Of a stretch of 64,000 nt of DNA, positions 18,083-27,443 are shown piece by piece (the first letter of the stretch is position 1; each line of letters begins with the position of its first letter). Source of the stretch: JBBQKG01 sp038326655 (lineage in GTDB: Bacteria > Actinomycetota > Thermoleophilia > Solirubrobacterales > JBBDJG01); NCBI GenBank assembly GCA_038326655.1, contig JBBQKG010000011.1:1-64000 (forward strand), read 5' to 3'. The notes beneath the pieces are model-generated. The model had not been told where the DNA came from, did no database searches, and saw only the letters and a program-made list of their open reading frames with translations. The position numbers and the translations under genes were made by a program.

Positions 18083-19045
18083 TTAGCGCAAAACGGGGGT
18101 CAGCGCCGGCTTTCCCGCAAGCACCGCGATCACGTTCTCCGCGACCAGCTTCGCCATCGCGTTGCGGGCCGTGGCGGTCGCCGACCCGAGGTGCGGGAGC
18201 AGCACCACGTTGTCGAGCTCGAGCAACTCCGGCTCGACCTCGGGCTCGTGCTCGAAGACGTCGAGCCCCGCCGCGGCCAGGCGGCCGCCGCGCAGGGCGC
18301 CCACCAGCGCGCGCGTGTCCGCGAGGCCGCCCCGGGCGGTGTTGACGAGCACGGCGCCCGGCTTGAACCGCTCGAGCAGCGCCGCGTCGACCAGATGCCG
18401 CGTATCGGGCGTGAGCGGCGCGTGGAGCGTGACGAAATCGGCGCGGCCCACCAGGCTCGCAAGATCGGACCGCTCCACGCCGAGCCGCTGCTCGGCTTCG
18501 GGCCGCGCGCTGCGGGCGGTGTAGAGCAGCTCGGGCTCGAAGCCGCGCAGCAGCTCTGCGACCCGGGTGCCGATCCGGCCGAGGCCCACGATGCCCACGG
18601 TCGCGCCGCTCAGCTCGCGCCCCAGCAGCTGCTCGGGCTCCCAGCCGGTCCATTCGCCGTGCCGCAGCATCCGCTCCCCCTCGCCCAGCCGCCGGGCGGC
18701 CGCGAGCATCAGCGCGACGGCCAGCTCGGCCGTCGCGTTCGTGAGCATGTCGGGCGTGTTCGTGACGACGACGCCGCGCTCGCGGCAGGCCGCGAGGTCG
18801 ACGTTGTCATAGCCGACCGCGAAGTTGGCGACCACCCGCAGCGCCGCGCCGGCCGCGTCGAGCAGCGCGGCGTCGACGGGCACAGTCGGGTCCGCGACGA
18901 TCGCGGCCGCCCCGCGCACGCGCCGCAGGAGCGCTTCGCGGTCGAGCGGCACCTCCCCCACCAGCACCTCGAAGCGCTCGTCGAGCAGATCGAGCCCGGC
19001 ACCCGGAAGCCGTCGCGCGACCACCACCCGCTCAGAGCCGCTCAT
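18083..19045 (-). CDS. D-isomer-specific 2-hydroxyacid dehydrogenase (glyoxylate reductase-like)
   Basis: A 320-residue NAD(P)H enzyme. The Rossmann motif GLGRIG and the catalytic triad are visible: Arg in NTARGG, Glu in DVFEHEP and His in LPHLGSAT. The text NFAVGYDNVD and VTNTPDMLTNATAELAVALM is typical of glyoxylate/hydroxypyruvate reductases. ATG 19045 follows a purine-rich GGGAGCG. It is divergent from the AlgX/J-like gene. The exact substrate is not certain; phosphoglycerate dehydrogenase is less likely because there is no ACT domain. Confidence 0.88.
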   Translation of the reverse strand: MSGSERVVVARRLPGAGLDLLDERFEVLVGEVPLDREALLRRVRGAAAIVADPTVPVDAALLDAAGAALRVVANFAVGYDNVDLAACRERGVVVTNTPDMLTNATAELAVALMLAAARRLGEGERMLRHGEWTGWEPEQLLGRELSGATVGIVGLGRIGTRVAELLRGFEPELLYTARSARPEAEQRLGVERSDLASLVGRADFVTLHAPLTPDTRHLVDAALLERFKPGAVLVNTARGGLADTRALVGALRGGRLAAAGLDVFEHEPEVEPELLELDNVVLLPHLGSATATARNAMAKLVAENVIAVLAGKPALTPVLR

Positions 19046-19140
19046 CCCCGGCGCTCCCGCCGCGACGGGTGCCGCCGGATACGTGAGGTTACGATTCGCG
19101 CCTGTCCCTCGCGGCTCCATACAAGAAGGACGACAAGGTC

Positions 19141-20046
19141 GTGCGAGGGAAGCACGGGCGCCTCTTCCTCGCGAACGACAGCAACGACGTCATCCTTCAG
19201 CACAGCGGGGAACGGCGGTTCGCCGGCGACGACCTCCGGATGTGGCGTGAGCTCCTGGAGGCTCGCGTGGCATGGCTCCAAGGGCTCGGCATCCCGTACT
19301 TCTTCATGGTGCCGCCGAATGCGCACTCGGTCTATCCCGAGGATCTGCCGGACGGCGTCGTGAACGCGTCCGAGCGGCCCGTGCATCAGCTGATGGACCA
19401 TCTCCGCGAGAGCGGCTCGCGAGCCCGGCTGCTCTACCCGCTCGACGACCTGCTCGCTGCAAAGCCCGATCCGCTGCTCTACTCGAAGACGGACCCCCAC
19501 TGGAGCGGCCGCGGCGCGTTGGTCGCATACGAGCGGCTCGCCGCAGAGGTCGCGCGCGCGGTCGAGCTGCACCGGGTACCGCGCGAAGACGTGCGCTTCA
19601 TCGACGTGCTCCAGGCGGGCGAGCTGGGCTTCAAGGTCGAGCCCGAGGAAGAGTCGATCGAGGTCTATGCAGAGGTGGTTCGGCCAACGGCGTGGCTGGT
19701 TCACGACAACTGCATCGTCAACCTCGGCAAGCTGATCGTGACCGAGTGCCAGGCCGCTCCGGATACCACCTGCGTGCTGCTGGGGGACTCCTACACCGAC
19801 CACATGCTGCCATGCCTGGCGGCGAGCTTTCGCCGGCTCGTCTTCGCCCAGATCCCGACGCTCGATCGCGAGCTCGTGCTCAAGGAGCGTCCCGACGTGG
19901 TGATCACGATGCTGAACGAGCGCTACCTGATCTATGTGCCGCACGATGCGGGGGGACGATCCGTGCACGACTTCGCGGAGACCAAGCTCGCCGCCGGGGC
20001 GGTGCGCCGCGAGGCGCGCTTCTGGCCGAAGCAGGACCCCGGCTAG
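19141..20046 (+). CDS. AlgX/AlgJ SGNH-hydrolase-like protein
   Basis: A 301-residue protein with KTDPHWSGRGALVAYERL near residue 118 (the DxHW motif) and LLGDSYTDHMLP near residue 218 (the GDS serine). These mark AlgX/AlgJ-type acetyltransferase domains that decorate exopolysaccharides. Unlike AlgJ/X it has no visible signal peptide or membrane anchor. GTG 19141 follows AAGGA, and the frame is open back to 19087 without another good start. It may be cytoplasmic or lack its original N-terminus. The stop overlaps the convergent mdh gene by 4 bases. Confidence 0.7.
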   Translation: MRGKHGRLFLANDSNDVILQHSGERRFAGDDLRMWRELLEARVAWLQGLGIPYFFMVPPNAHSVYPEDLPDGVVNASERPVHQLMDHLRESGSRARLLYPLDDLLAAKPDPLLYSKTDPHWSGRGALVAYERLAAEVARAVELHRVPREDVRFIDVLQAGELGFKVEPEEESIEVYAEVVRPTAWLVHDNCIVNLGKLIVTECQAAPDTTCVLLGDSYTDHMLPCLAASFRRLVFAQIPTLDRELVLKERPDVVITMLNERYLIYVPHDAGGRSVHDFAETKLAAGAVRREARFWPKQDPG

Positions 20047-20981
20047 GCCTTCTCGAGCGCCGCCATCGCGTCGACCAGCTCGCGCACGGCCTCGGCCGAC
20101 CGCTGCAGGTCCGCCCGCTCGGCCTCGGCCAGCTCGATCTCGATGATCTCCTCGACCCCCTCCTTGCCGAGCCTCACCGGAACGCCCACGAAGAGCTTGT
20201 CGATCCCGTACTCGCCGTCGCAATAGGCGGCGCACGGGAGCACTCGCTTCTGATCGAACACGATCGAGTCGACCATCTCGGCAACCGCCGCCGAGGGCGC
20301 GTAGTAGGCGGACCCAGCCTTGAGCAGCTTCACGACCTCGGCTCCGCCGTCGCGTGTGCGCTGCACGATCTCCTCGAGCCGGGCCGCGTCGATCTTCTGA
20401 CTCACCGGGACGCCCGCGAGGTTCGTGTAGCTGGTGATCGGGACCATCGTGTCGCCGTGACCACCGAGCACGAATCCGGTCACGTCGCGAACCGACACGC
20501 CGAGTTCCCATGCGAGGAACGTGCGGAAGCGCGCGGAGTCGAGGATCCCGGCCATGCCGACCACGCGCTGGCGCGGAAAGCCGCTCACCTCGAGCGCCAC
20601 GTGGCACATCGCGTCGAGCGGGTTGGTGACAGCGATGATGATCGCGTCGGGTGAGCGCTCCGAGACCTCCCGGGTGACGCTCTCGACCACCTTCCGGTTG
20701 GCCGCAAGCAGGTCGTCCCGGCTCATGCCAGGCTTGCGTGGCAGGCCGGAGGTGATCACGACGATGTCGGAACCCGAGGTCTCGTCGTAGGAGTTGGTGC
20801 CGATCACGTTCGGCTCGTAGCCGACCACCGGTCCGGCCTGGTTCAAATCGAGCGCCTTCCCCTGCGGGAGGCCCTCGACGATGTCGACCATCACGACGTC
20901 GGCGTAATCACGCTCGGCCAGGCGTTGCACCGTCGTGGCACCGACATTGCCCGCTCCCACCACTGTGATCTTTCGTCTCAT
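20043..20981 (-). CDS. mdh: Malate dehydrogenase
   Basis: A 312-residue TCA-cycle enzyme, malate to oxaloacetate with NAD. It has the Rossmann motif VVGAGNVGATTV, VTNPLDAMC, GMAGILDSARFR and the catalytic histidine in LGGHGDTMVP. The substrate loop GLPRKPGMSRDDLL has the arginine pattern of LDH-like malate dehydrogenases rather than lactate dehydrogenase. ATG 20981 is preferred over GTG 20987 because GGAGGG lies 8 bases upstream. Confidence 0.95.
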   Translation of the reverse strand: MRRKITVVGAGNVGATTVQRLAERDYADVVMVDIVEGLPQGKALDLNQAGPVVGYEPNVIGTNSYDETSGSDIVVITSGLPRKPGMSRDDLLAANRKVVESVTREVSERSPDAIIIAVTNPLDAMCHVALEVSGFPRQRVVGMAGILDSARFRTFLAWELGVSVRDVTGFVLGGHGDTMVPITSYTNLAGVPVSQKIDAARLEEIVQRTRDGGAEVVKLLKAGSAYYAPSAAVAEMVDSIVFDQKRVLPCAAYCDGEYGIDKLFVGVPVRLGKEGVEEIIEIELAEAERADLQRSAEAVRELVDAMAALEKA

Positions 20982-21075
20982 GTTCACAACCCTCCACGTT
21001 CACTTGCACGGAAACACTTCAAAATCTGAAAGAGTTAGTAGGTGCGATCCCCCGCCCCCTATTGAGAGGTGAAAC

Positions 21076-21531
21076 ATGGCACCCCGGACCGATTTCTTGA
21101 CGCAGCAGCGCCGCCAGATCGACACAAGGCTGCAGGAGCTGAGACCGGCGCACGAAGAGTACTTGACCTTGCTGGAGGCGAAGCAGGCGCTGGAAGGCGT
21201 GAAAACGCCCTCCTCGGCGCCCTCGTCGGGCGCGCGCACGCCCACTCGTCGCGGTCCCGGCCGCCCGCCCGGATCCGGTCGCGGAAGGCGTGCCACCGCC
21301 GCTCGCGCGGCGTCCGCGAACGGGCGTCGCAAGCCCCGCCGCACTCGCCGTCGTGCAGGCGGAACGCGCGCCGACCAGGCACTGGAGCTGATCAAGTCGA
21401 ATCCCGGCCTGGGCGTTCCGGAGATCGCCGAGCGCATGGGAATCCGGCAGAACTACCTGTACCGCGTCACCGCGGCGCTCCAGAAGCAAGGCGCGGTGAA
21501 GCGCAAGGGCCAGGGGTTCGTGGCGGCCTGA
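21076..21531 (+). CDS. AT-hook / winged-helix DNA-binding protein
   Basis: A 151-residue, strongly basic protein. Residues 1-40 form a predicted helix or coiled coil. Residues about 55-95 are Arg/Pro/Gly-rich with an AT-hook-like core (GPGRPPGSGRGRR). Residues about 97-150 read as a winged helix (ADQALELIKSNPGLGVPEIAERMGI). The layout resembles a nucleoid-associated protein. GAGAGGTGAAAC precedes the ATG. The exact role is unknown. Confidence 0.75.
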   Translation: MAPRTDFLTQQRRQIDTRLQELRPAHEEYLTLLEAKQALEGVKTPSSAPSSGARTPTRRGPGRPPGSGRGRRATAARAASANGRRKPRRTRRRAGGTRADQALELIKSNPGLGVPEIAERMGIRQNYLYRVTAALQKQGAVKRKGQGFVAA

Positions 21532-22626
21532 CTAAGCCGTCACCCCCGCATTCATCTTCTCGATCACCGCATCCGCCATCTCGGAGGTGCCGACGGCGCT
21601 CGGGTCGTCACGTGACGGCTTCATGTCGTAGGTGACGAACTTTCCTTCACGAATCACTTCCGCGATCGCGTTCTCCATCCCGTCGGCCGCTTCGCGCTCG
21701 CCGAGGTGGCGGAGCATCATCACACCACTGAGCATCAGGGCGGTCGGGTTCACCTTGTTCATCCCGGTGTATTTCGGAGCTGACCCGTGAGTCGCTTCGA
21801 ACACCGCGTAGTCCTCGCCGATGTTGCCACCGGGCGCGATCCCGAGGCCTCCGCTCATGCCGGCGCCGAGGTCGGAGACGATGTCACCGTAGAGATTCGG
21901 CAGCACGATCACGTCGTACTCCTCTGGTCGCGACACGATCTGGTTGCACAGGTTGTCGATGATGCGGTCCTCGAACTCGATGTCCGAGTACTCCTTGGCG
22001 ACCTCGCGTGCGGTGTGCAGGAACAGCCCGTCCGAGAACTTCATGATGTTGGCCTTGTGCGCAGCGGTCACCTTCCGGCGGCCGTTCTCACGTGCATACT
22101 CGAACGCCGCGCTCACGATCCGCCGGCTGCCGAAGATCGAGATCGGCTTGATCGAGATGCCCGAGTCGGGCCGGACGTCGCGTCCCGACAGCTCCTTTAG
22201 AACCTCGATCAGCTTCGCGGCCTCCTCGGAGCCCTCCTCGAACTCGATGCCCGCGTACAGATCCTCGTGGTTCTCGCGCACGATCACGATGTCGGTCTCG
22301 GGAAATCGCGTGCGCACGCCCTCGTAGGACCTGCACGGGCGCAGGCAGGCGTAGAGGTCGAGCTCCATTCGCAGGGCGACGTTGACCGAGCGAAAGCCAG
22401 AGCCCACCGGCGTGGTGATCGGAGCCTTGAGCGCGACCTTGTTCTTGCGGATCGACTCCAGCACCCGGTCCGGCAGCGGCGTCCCCTCCTGCTCGTAGAC
22501 GTCGGCGCCCGCGGACTGCAGGTCCCATTCGAAGTCCACGCCGGTCGCCTCCAGCACGCGGCTGGCCGTTTCGGCCAGCTCGGGACCGGTGCCGTCGCCC
22601 GGAATCAAAGTCACGCTGTATGCCAC
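21532..22626 (-). CDS. icd: Isocitrate dehydrogenase (NAD-type, isopropylmalate dehydrogenase superfamily)
   Basis: A 364-residue beta-decarboxylating dehydrogenase. It has IPGDGTGPEL, SVNVALRMELDLYACLRP, IVIVRENHEDLYAGIEFE, the catalytic Lys in TAAHKANIMKFSDGLF and PNLYGDIVSDLGAGMSGGLG. The sequence around NVALR and RENHEDLYAG fits IDH of the NAD/IDH3-like group better than LeuB. GTG 22626 is used; a purine-rich GGGAGAG lies upstream. The longer open frame to 22749 has no similarity. With mdh and sdhABE it gives three TCA steps in 9 kb. Confidence 0.88.
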   Translation of the reverse strand: MAYSVTLIPGDGTGPELAETASRVLEATGVDFEWDLQSAGADVYEQEGTPLPDRVLESIRKNKVALKAPITTPVGSGFRSVNVALRMELDLYACLRPCRSYEGVRTRFPETDIVIVRENHEDLYAGIEFEEGSEEAAKLIEVLKELSGRDVRPDSGISIKPISIFGSRRIVSAAFEYARENGRRKVTAAHKANIMKFSDGLFLHTAREVAKEYSDIEFEDRIIDNLCNQIVSRPEEYDVIVLPNLYGDIVSDLGAGMSGGLGIAPGGNIGEDYAVFEATHGSAPKYTGMNKVNPTALMLSGVMMLRHLGEREAADGMENAIAEVIREGKFVTYDMKPSRDDPSAVGTSEMADAVIEKMNAGVTA

Positions 22627-22711
22627 TTGCTCTCTCCCTCGTAGCCTGCTGAGTCGGGCGTAGCCTAGAGACTCGCGTACCGCAGGCCTCGCCGGTAGAG
22701 TGGTGTCAGGC

Positions 22712-24379
22712 ATGGCCGTCGTAGAGCCAGAGCGCACGTACGCGCCCACGCACGAGGTCCTGAACCAGGCTCCGCCGCTTCAGGGCTACAACGCGTTCGA
22801 GTCGGACACCGCGCTGGTCGAGGCGCTCGAGCGCGAGGGCGCCGGGTGGGCCCGGGAGCAGGCGGTCGAGGTCGGCGAGTTTGCCGGCGGCGACGGCATC
22901 GAGCTTGGCCGCCAGGCCAACGAGAACCCGCCGATCCTGCGCACGCACGACCGCTACGGCAACCGGATCGACGAGGTCGAGTTCCACCCGGCCTGGCACC
23001 GGTTGCTGGACTTCGCCGTCTCACACGGCTCGCACTCCCTGCCGTGGACCACCGACCAGCCCGCCGGCCACGCCGCCCGCGCGGCCGTCTTCATGCCGCT
23101 CGGCCAGGCGGAGGCGGGGCACGGTTGCCCGATCTCGATGACCTACTCCGGCGTGCCCGCGCTGCGCGCGACGCCGGCGCTCGCCGCCGAATGGGAGCCG
23201 CTGCTCACCTCCAGGACCTACGACCCGCGCCTCGTGCCCGCTGCGGACAAGGCCGGCGCGCTCTGCGGGATGGCGATGACCGAGAAGCAGGGCGGCTCCG
23301 ACGTGCGCGCGAACACGACCGTGGCGCGGCCGCTCAACGGCGGCGGCCCGGGCGCCGAGTACGAGCTCGTCGGCCACAAGTGGTTCTGCTCAGCGCCGAT
23401 GTGCGACGCCTTCCTGGTGCTGGCCCAGGCCGACGCCGGCCTCTCCTGCTTCCTGCTTCCGCGAGTGCTTCCGGACGGGACGCGCAACCGCTTCCACATC
23501 CAGCGGCTGAAGGACAAGCTCGGAAACCGCTCCAACGCTTCCAGCGAGGTCGAGTTCCACGGAGCGTGGGCTCGGCTCGTCGGCGAGGAAGGGCGCGGCG
23601 TGCCCACGATCATCGAGATGGTCAACCACACCCGCCTCGACTGCGTGCTCGGGTCCACCGCCGGGATGCGGGCCGGAGTCGCGCAGGCCACCCATCATGC
23701 CGCCTACCGCTCCGCCTTCGGCAAGCGCCTCATCGACCAGCCCGCGATGGCCAACGTCCTGGCCGACCTCTGCATCGAGTCCGAGGCCGCCACGATCACC
23801 GCGATGCGCCTCGCGCGCGCCTACGACGAAGCTCCCGGTCACGAGACCGAGACCCTCTTCAAGCGACTCGCGACCGCGGTCTCCAAGTACTGGATCTGCA
23901 AGCGGGGGCCCGTCCACGCGATCGAGGCACTCGAGTGCCTGGGCGGGAACGGCTACGTCGAGGAGTCCGGCATGCCGCGGCTCTACCGCGAGGCGCCGCT
24001 CAACTCGATCTGGGAGGGCTCGGGAAACGTCATCTGCCTCGACGTCCTGCGTGCGATGGCCCGCAGCCCGCAGTCCCTCGGCGCCTTCATGGCCGAGGTC
24101 GAGGAGGCCGTGCCGGCCGAGCCGAGGCTGGCCCGCTTCGTCGACTCGCTCAAGTCCGAGCTGTCGAGCTTCAAGGACGCCGAGCGGCGCGCGCGGCGCG
24201 TCGTCGAGCGCATGGCGCTCGCGCTACAGGGCTCGCTGGTCGTGCGCTACGCCGACCCGGCCGTCGCGGACGCGTTCTGCGCCTCCCGCCTCGAGGGCGA
24301 CTGGGGCCGCGTGTTCGGGACGCTCCCGCCCGGCATCGACGCCGCCTCGATCATCGAGCGGCACCGCCCCCACATATAG
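22712..24379 (+). CDS. Acyl-CoA dehydrogenase family protein, AidB-like
   Basis: A 555-residue flavoprotein. It has MAMTEKQGGSDVRANTT (FAD/substrate loop), HKWFCSAPMCDAFLVLAQ, AFGKRLIDQPAMANVLADL, LECLGGNGYVEESGMPRLYREAPLNSIWEGSGN (read in segments) and a C-terminal extension. WEGSGNVICLDVLRA is characteristic of the AidB subgroup. AidB of E. coli binds DNA in alkylation stress; a true acyl-CoA substrate is not known. ATG 22712 gives MAVVEPERTY; the gene is divergent from icd. Confidence 0.9.
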   Translation: MAVVEPERTYAPTHEVLNQAPPLQGYNAFESDTALVEALEREGAGWAREQAVEVGEFAGGDGIELGRQANENPPILRTHDRYGNRIDEVEFHPAWHRLLDFAVSHGSHSLPWTTDQPAGHAARAAVFMPLGQAEAGHGCPISMTYSGVPALRATPALAAEWEPLLTSRTYDPRLVPAADKAGALCGMAMTEKQGGSDVRANTTVARPLNGGGPGAEYELVGHKWFCSAPMCDAFLVLAQADAGLSCFLLPRVLPDGTRNRFHIQRLKDKLGNRSNASSEVEFHGAWARLVGEEGRGVPTIIEMVNHTRLDCVLGSTAGMRAGVAQATHHAAYRSAFGKRLIDQPAMANVLADLCIESEAATITAMRLARAYDEAPGHETETLFKRLATAVSKYWICKRGPVHAIEALECLGGNGYVEESGMPRLYREAPLNSIWEGSGNVICLDVLRAMARSPQSLGAFMAEVEEAVPAEPRLARFVDSLKSELSSFKDAERRARRVVERMALALQGSLVVRYADPAVADAFCASRLEGDWGRVFGTLPPGIDAASIIERHRPHI

Positions 24380-24482
24380 GCCGACCGCTGGCAAGCCGGC
24401 CGTCGGGGTTGAGCAGGCAGGGATCACGGTGCGCGGGATCGCCATGCCGTTCCTCCGGCCGGCCCCTATACGCTTGTTCCAC

Positions 24483-25661
24483 ATGCTCAGCGGCAGATCG
24501 ATCCCGCTCGTGCGCGTGTTCGGCATCCGCATCGGGGTCGACCCGAGCTGGTTCCTCGCGCTCTTCCTCTTCATCTGGCTGCTGACGGGCTACTACCAGG
24601 ACGCGATCCCGGGGAACAACGACACCGGCGCGTTCCTGCTCGCGACCGCGAGCGCGCTGCTGTTCTTCACCTCGATCCTGCTGCACGAGCTGGGGCACGC
24701 ATGGGTCGCGATCCGCAACCGCATCCCGATCGCCGGGATCGACCTCTGGCTCTTCGGCGGCATCGCGCGGATGAGCCGGGACACCCCATCACCGGGGGTC
24801 GAGTTTCGCGTTGCGATCGCCGGTCCTGCCGTGACGCTCGTAATCGCGGCGTTTTGCGCTGTGATCGGAATGGCCGCGGGCGGGGCAAACGACTTCTGGG
24901 ATGCGATGCGGGGCGACCCCAAGCAGCTCTCGGACGGGCTGCTCGCGCTGCTCGCCTACCTCGCGTTCATCAACCTGCTTCTCCTGTTCTTCAACCTGAT
25001 CCCCGCATTCCCCCTCGACGGCGGCCGCGTGGCCCGTGCGATCGCGTGGAAGATCACGGGGGACCGGACGCGCGCGACCAACTTCACGGCCGCGATCGGG
25101 CAGGGCTTCTCCTACATCCTGATCGGGATCGGGATCTACTTCGCCGTCTTCCAGGGCGACCTGCTGAGCGGCGCCTGGTCCGTCTTCCTGGGGATCTTCC
25201 TGGGCCAGGCGGCCAAGGGCGCCTCCTACCAGACCGCCCTGCTCTCGAAGATCGAGGGCGTGCAGGTCGCGGACGTGATGGACGACGAGCCGGTCGCCGT
25301 GCCCGGCGACATGACGATCGAGCAGGCCCTGCACGAGTACTTCCTTCGCTACCGCTACCCCTGGTTCCCGGTCGTCGACAGCCATGGGCGCTTCATCGGC
25401 GTCGTCGACCGCGAGCGGGCGGAGCGGATCCCGGAGGACCGGCAGAAGGTCTTCAAGGTGCACGAGATCATGCGCGCGGGAGACCACAACCTGCGCGTGC
25501 GGTCCGATGATCCGCTGGAGGCGCTGCTCGGCTCGGAGCCGCTCGCCCGCACCGGCGCCCTCGTGGCCGTGGACGCCGACGGGCGGCTGCTCGGGATCGT
25601 GACCTGGGATCAGGTGCGGCGGGCGCTCCAGCAGGGCGTGCCCGGCGTGGCGTCCCGCTAG
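24483..25661 (+). CDS. Site-2 protease family (M50) metalloprotease with two CBS domains
   Basis: A 392-residue inner-membrane protease. The zinc motif HELGH lies near residue 67 and the second-ligand motif FNLIPAFPLDGGR near residue 176, within about six hydrophobic segments. Residues about 255-390 form a CBS pair (VADVMDDEPVAVPGDMTIEQAL and VHEIMRAGDHNLRV). CBS-bearing S2P proteins cleave membrane-bound regulators and may sense adenine nucleotides; the substrate here is unknown. ATG 24483 opens the conserved N-terminus LVRVFGIRIGVDPSWF. Confidence 0.92.
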   Translation: MLSGRSIPLVRVFGIRIGVDPSWFLALFLFIWLLTGYYQDAIPGNNDTGAFLLATASALLFFTSILLHELGHAWVAIRNRIPIAGIDLWLFGGIARMSRDTPSPGVEFRVAIAGPAVTLVIAAFCAVIGMAAGGANDFWDAMRGDPKQLSDGLLALLAYLAFINLLLLFFNLIPAFPLDGGRVARAIAWKITGDRTRATNFTAAIGQGFSYILIGIGIYFAVFQGDLLSGAWSVFLGIFLGQAAKGASYQTALLSKIEGVQVADVMDDEPVAVPGDMTIEQALHEYFLRYRYPWFPVVDSHGRFIGVVDRERAERIPEDRQKVFKVHEIMRAGDHNLRVRSDDPLEALLGSEPLARTGALVAVDADGRLLGIVTWDQVRRALQQGVPGVASR

Positions 25662-25735
25662 GTGCGCCGCGAGGCCTGGCCGATCGCGGCGTGGTCGCCG
25701 GGGGCACGCAACCTCTTTGCATAGAATCCCCGCCC

Positions 25736-27424
25736 GTGCCTGAGCATGACGTCCTCGTGATAGGCGCCGGCCTGGCCGGTCAAAGAGCCGCGCTCAGTGC
25801 GGCCGAGGCAGGCGCTTCCGTCGGAATCCTCTCCAAGGTCCACCCCGTGCGGTCGCACTCGAACGCGGCCCAGGGCGGCATCAACGCGGCCCTGAACCCC
25901 GAGGACTCCTGGGAGTCGCACGCCTACGACACGGTCAAGGGCTCCGACTACCTGGGCGACCAGGACGCGATCGAGATCATGTGCCGCGAGGCGCCCGAGG
26001 AGCTCCTGCATCTGGAGCACATGGGTGTCACGTTCCACCGCGACCAGGAGGGCCTGCTCGGCACGCGGGCCTTCGGCGGCGCCTCCGCCGCCCGCACGTA
26101 CTACGTCGCAGACATCACCGGCCAGGCGATCCTCCACGTGCTCTACGAACAGCTGATGAAGCACGAGGAGGTCGAGCGCTACGAGGAGTGGTTCACGACG
26201 GGGCTTGTGCTCGACGAGTCCGGGCACTGCGCCGGTGCAATCACCCGCGATCTGCGCGACGGCTCGATGGAGCTCTTCAAGGCGAGATCGGTGATCCTCG
26301 CGACCGGCGGCAACGGGCAATGCTTCAAGCCCACCACGAACGCACTGATCTGCACCGGGGACGGGATCTCGCTGGCCTACCGCATCGGCGCCCCGCTGAT
26401 GGACATGGAGATGGTCCAGTACCACCCCACGACGCTCGCCGGCAACGGCCTGCTGATCACGGAAGGTGCCAGGGGCGAGGGCGCACACCTCTACAACGCG
26501 CTCGGCGAGCGGTTCATGGAGAAGTACGCACCGAACAAGATGGAGCTGGCCTCGCGCGACGTCGTGTCGCGCGCCGAGCAGACCGAGATCAACGAGGGGC
26601 GCGGATTCCCGGACGGGACGGTCGCGCTGGACATCACGGTGGTGCCGCGCAAGCGGATCCACGAGGCGCTTCGCGAGATTGTCAACGTCGGCCGTGACTT
26701 CGCGGGCGTCGACATCACACGGGAGCCGATTCACATCAAGCCCGGCAACCATTACGTGATGGGCGGCGTGAAGACCGACGTGCACGGCCAGACGGAGGTG
26801 CCCGGGCTCTACGCCGCCGGAGAGTGTGCCTGCGTGTCCGTGCACGGCGGCAACCGCCTCGGCGCCAACTCGCTGCTCGACACGCTGGTCTTCGGCCGCC
26901 GCTCGGGCGCCCACGCCGCCGAGCGCGCGCAGAGCATCGTGCTGAACCCGCCCTCCGCGGCCCTGCTCTCCGACGAACAGCGCCGGATCGGCGACCTCGT
27001 CGCACGCGATCGGGGGCCAGGGCGGCGCGTCGCCGACCTCAAGCTCGAGCTCGGCGAGACGATGGACCGCCACTGCGCGGTGTTCCGCGACGCGGAGGGG
27101 CTCGACACAGCGCTCGAGGTCGTCCGGAGGCTCAAGGAGGAATACAAGGACGTTGCGATCGACGACCGCGGGAGCGTCTTCAACCAGGATCTGCTCGGCG
27201 CGCTCGAACTGGGGTACATGCTGGACGGCGCCGAGGCGACAGTCGTGTCGGCGATCCACCGGGCCGAGAGCCGCGGCGCGCACTTCCGCACCGACTTCCC
27301 GGATCGAAACGACGGAGAGTGGCTCAAGCACATCGACCTCACCCTCGGTGGCGACGGCGAGCCGCACATCAGCTACTCGCCGGTAACGATCACTCAATGG
27401 CAGCCCGAAGAGAGGAAGTACTAG
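25736..27424 (+). CDS. sdhA: Succinate dehydrogenase / fumarate reductase flavoprotein subunit
   Basis: A 562-residue FAD subunit that oxidises succinate. It has GAGLAGQRAALSAAEAG (FAD) and VRSHSNAAQGGINAAL, where the histidine is the expected covalent FAD site. Active-site text includes YHPTTLAGNGLLITEGARGEG, HYVMGGVKTD and GECACVSVHGGNRLGANSLLDTLVFGR. GTG 25736 starts 8 bases after TAGAAT, so the message may be leaderless. It is the first gene of sdhA-sdhB-sdhE, with 19 bases to sdhB. Confidence 0.95.
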   Translation: MPEHDVLVIGAGLAGQRAALSAAEAGASVGILSKVHPVRSHSNAAQGGINAALNPEDSWESHAYDTVKGSDYLGDQDAIEIMCREAPEELLHLEHMGVTFHRDQEGLLGTRAFGGASAARTYYVADITGQAILHVLYEQLMKHEEVERYEEWFTTGLVLDESGHCAGAITRDLRDGSMELFKARSVILATGGNGQCFKPTTNALICTGDGISLAYRIGAPLMDMEMVQYHPTTLAGNGLLITEGARGEGAHLYNALGERFMEKYAPNKMELASRDVVSRAEQTEINEGRGFPDGTVALDITVVPRKRIHEALREIVNVGRDFAGVDITREPIHIKPGNHYVMGGVKTDVHGQTEVPGLYAAGECACVSVHGGNRLGANSLLDTLVFGRRSGAHAAERAQSIVLNPPSAALLSDEQRRIGDLVARDRGPGRRVADLKLELGETMDRHCAVFRDAEGLDTALEVVRRLKEEYKDVAIDDRGSVFNQDLLGALELGYMLDGAEATVVSAIHRAESRGAHFRTDFPDRNDGEWLKHIDLTLGGDGEPHISYSPVTITQWQPEERKY

Positions 27425-27443
27425 GCTGGCGACGGCCGCACCG

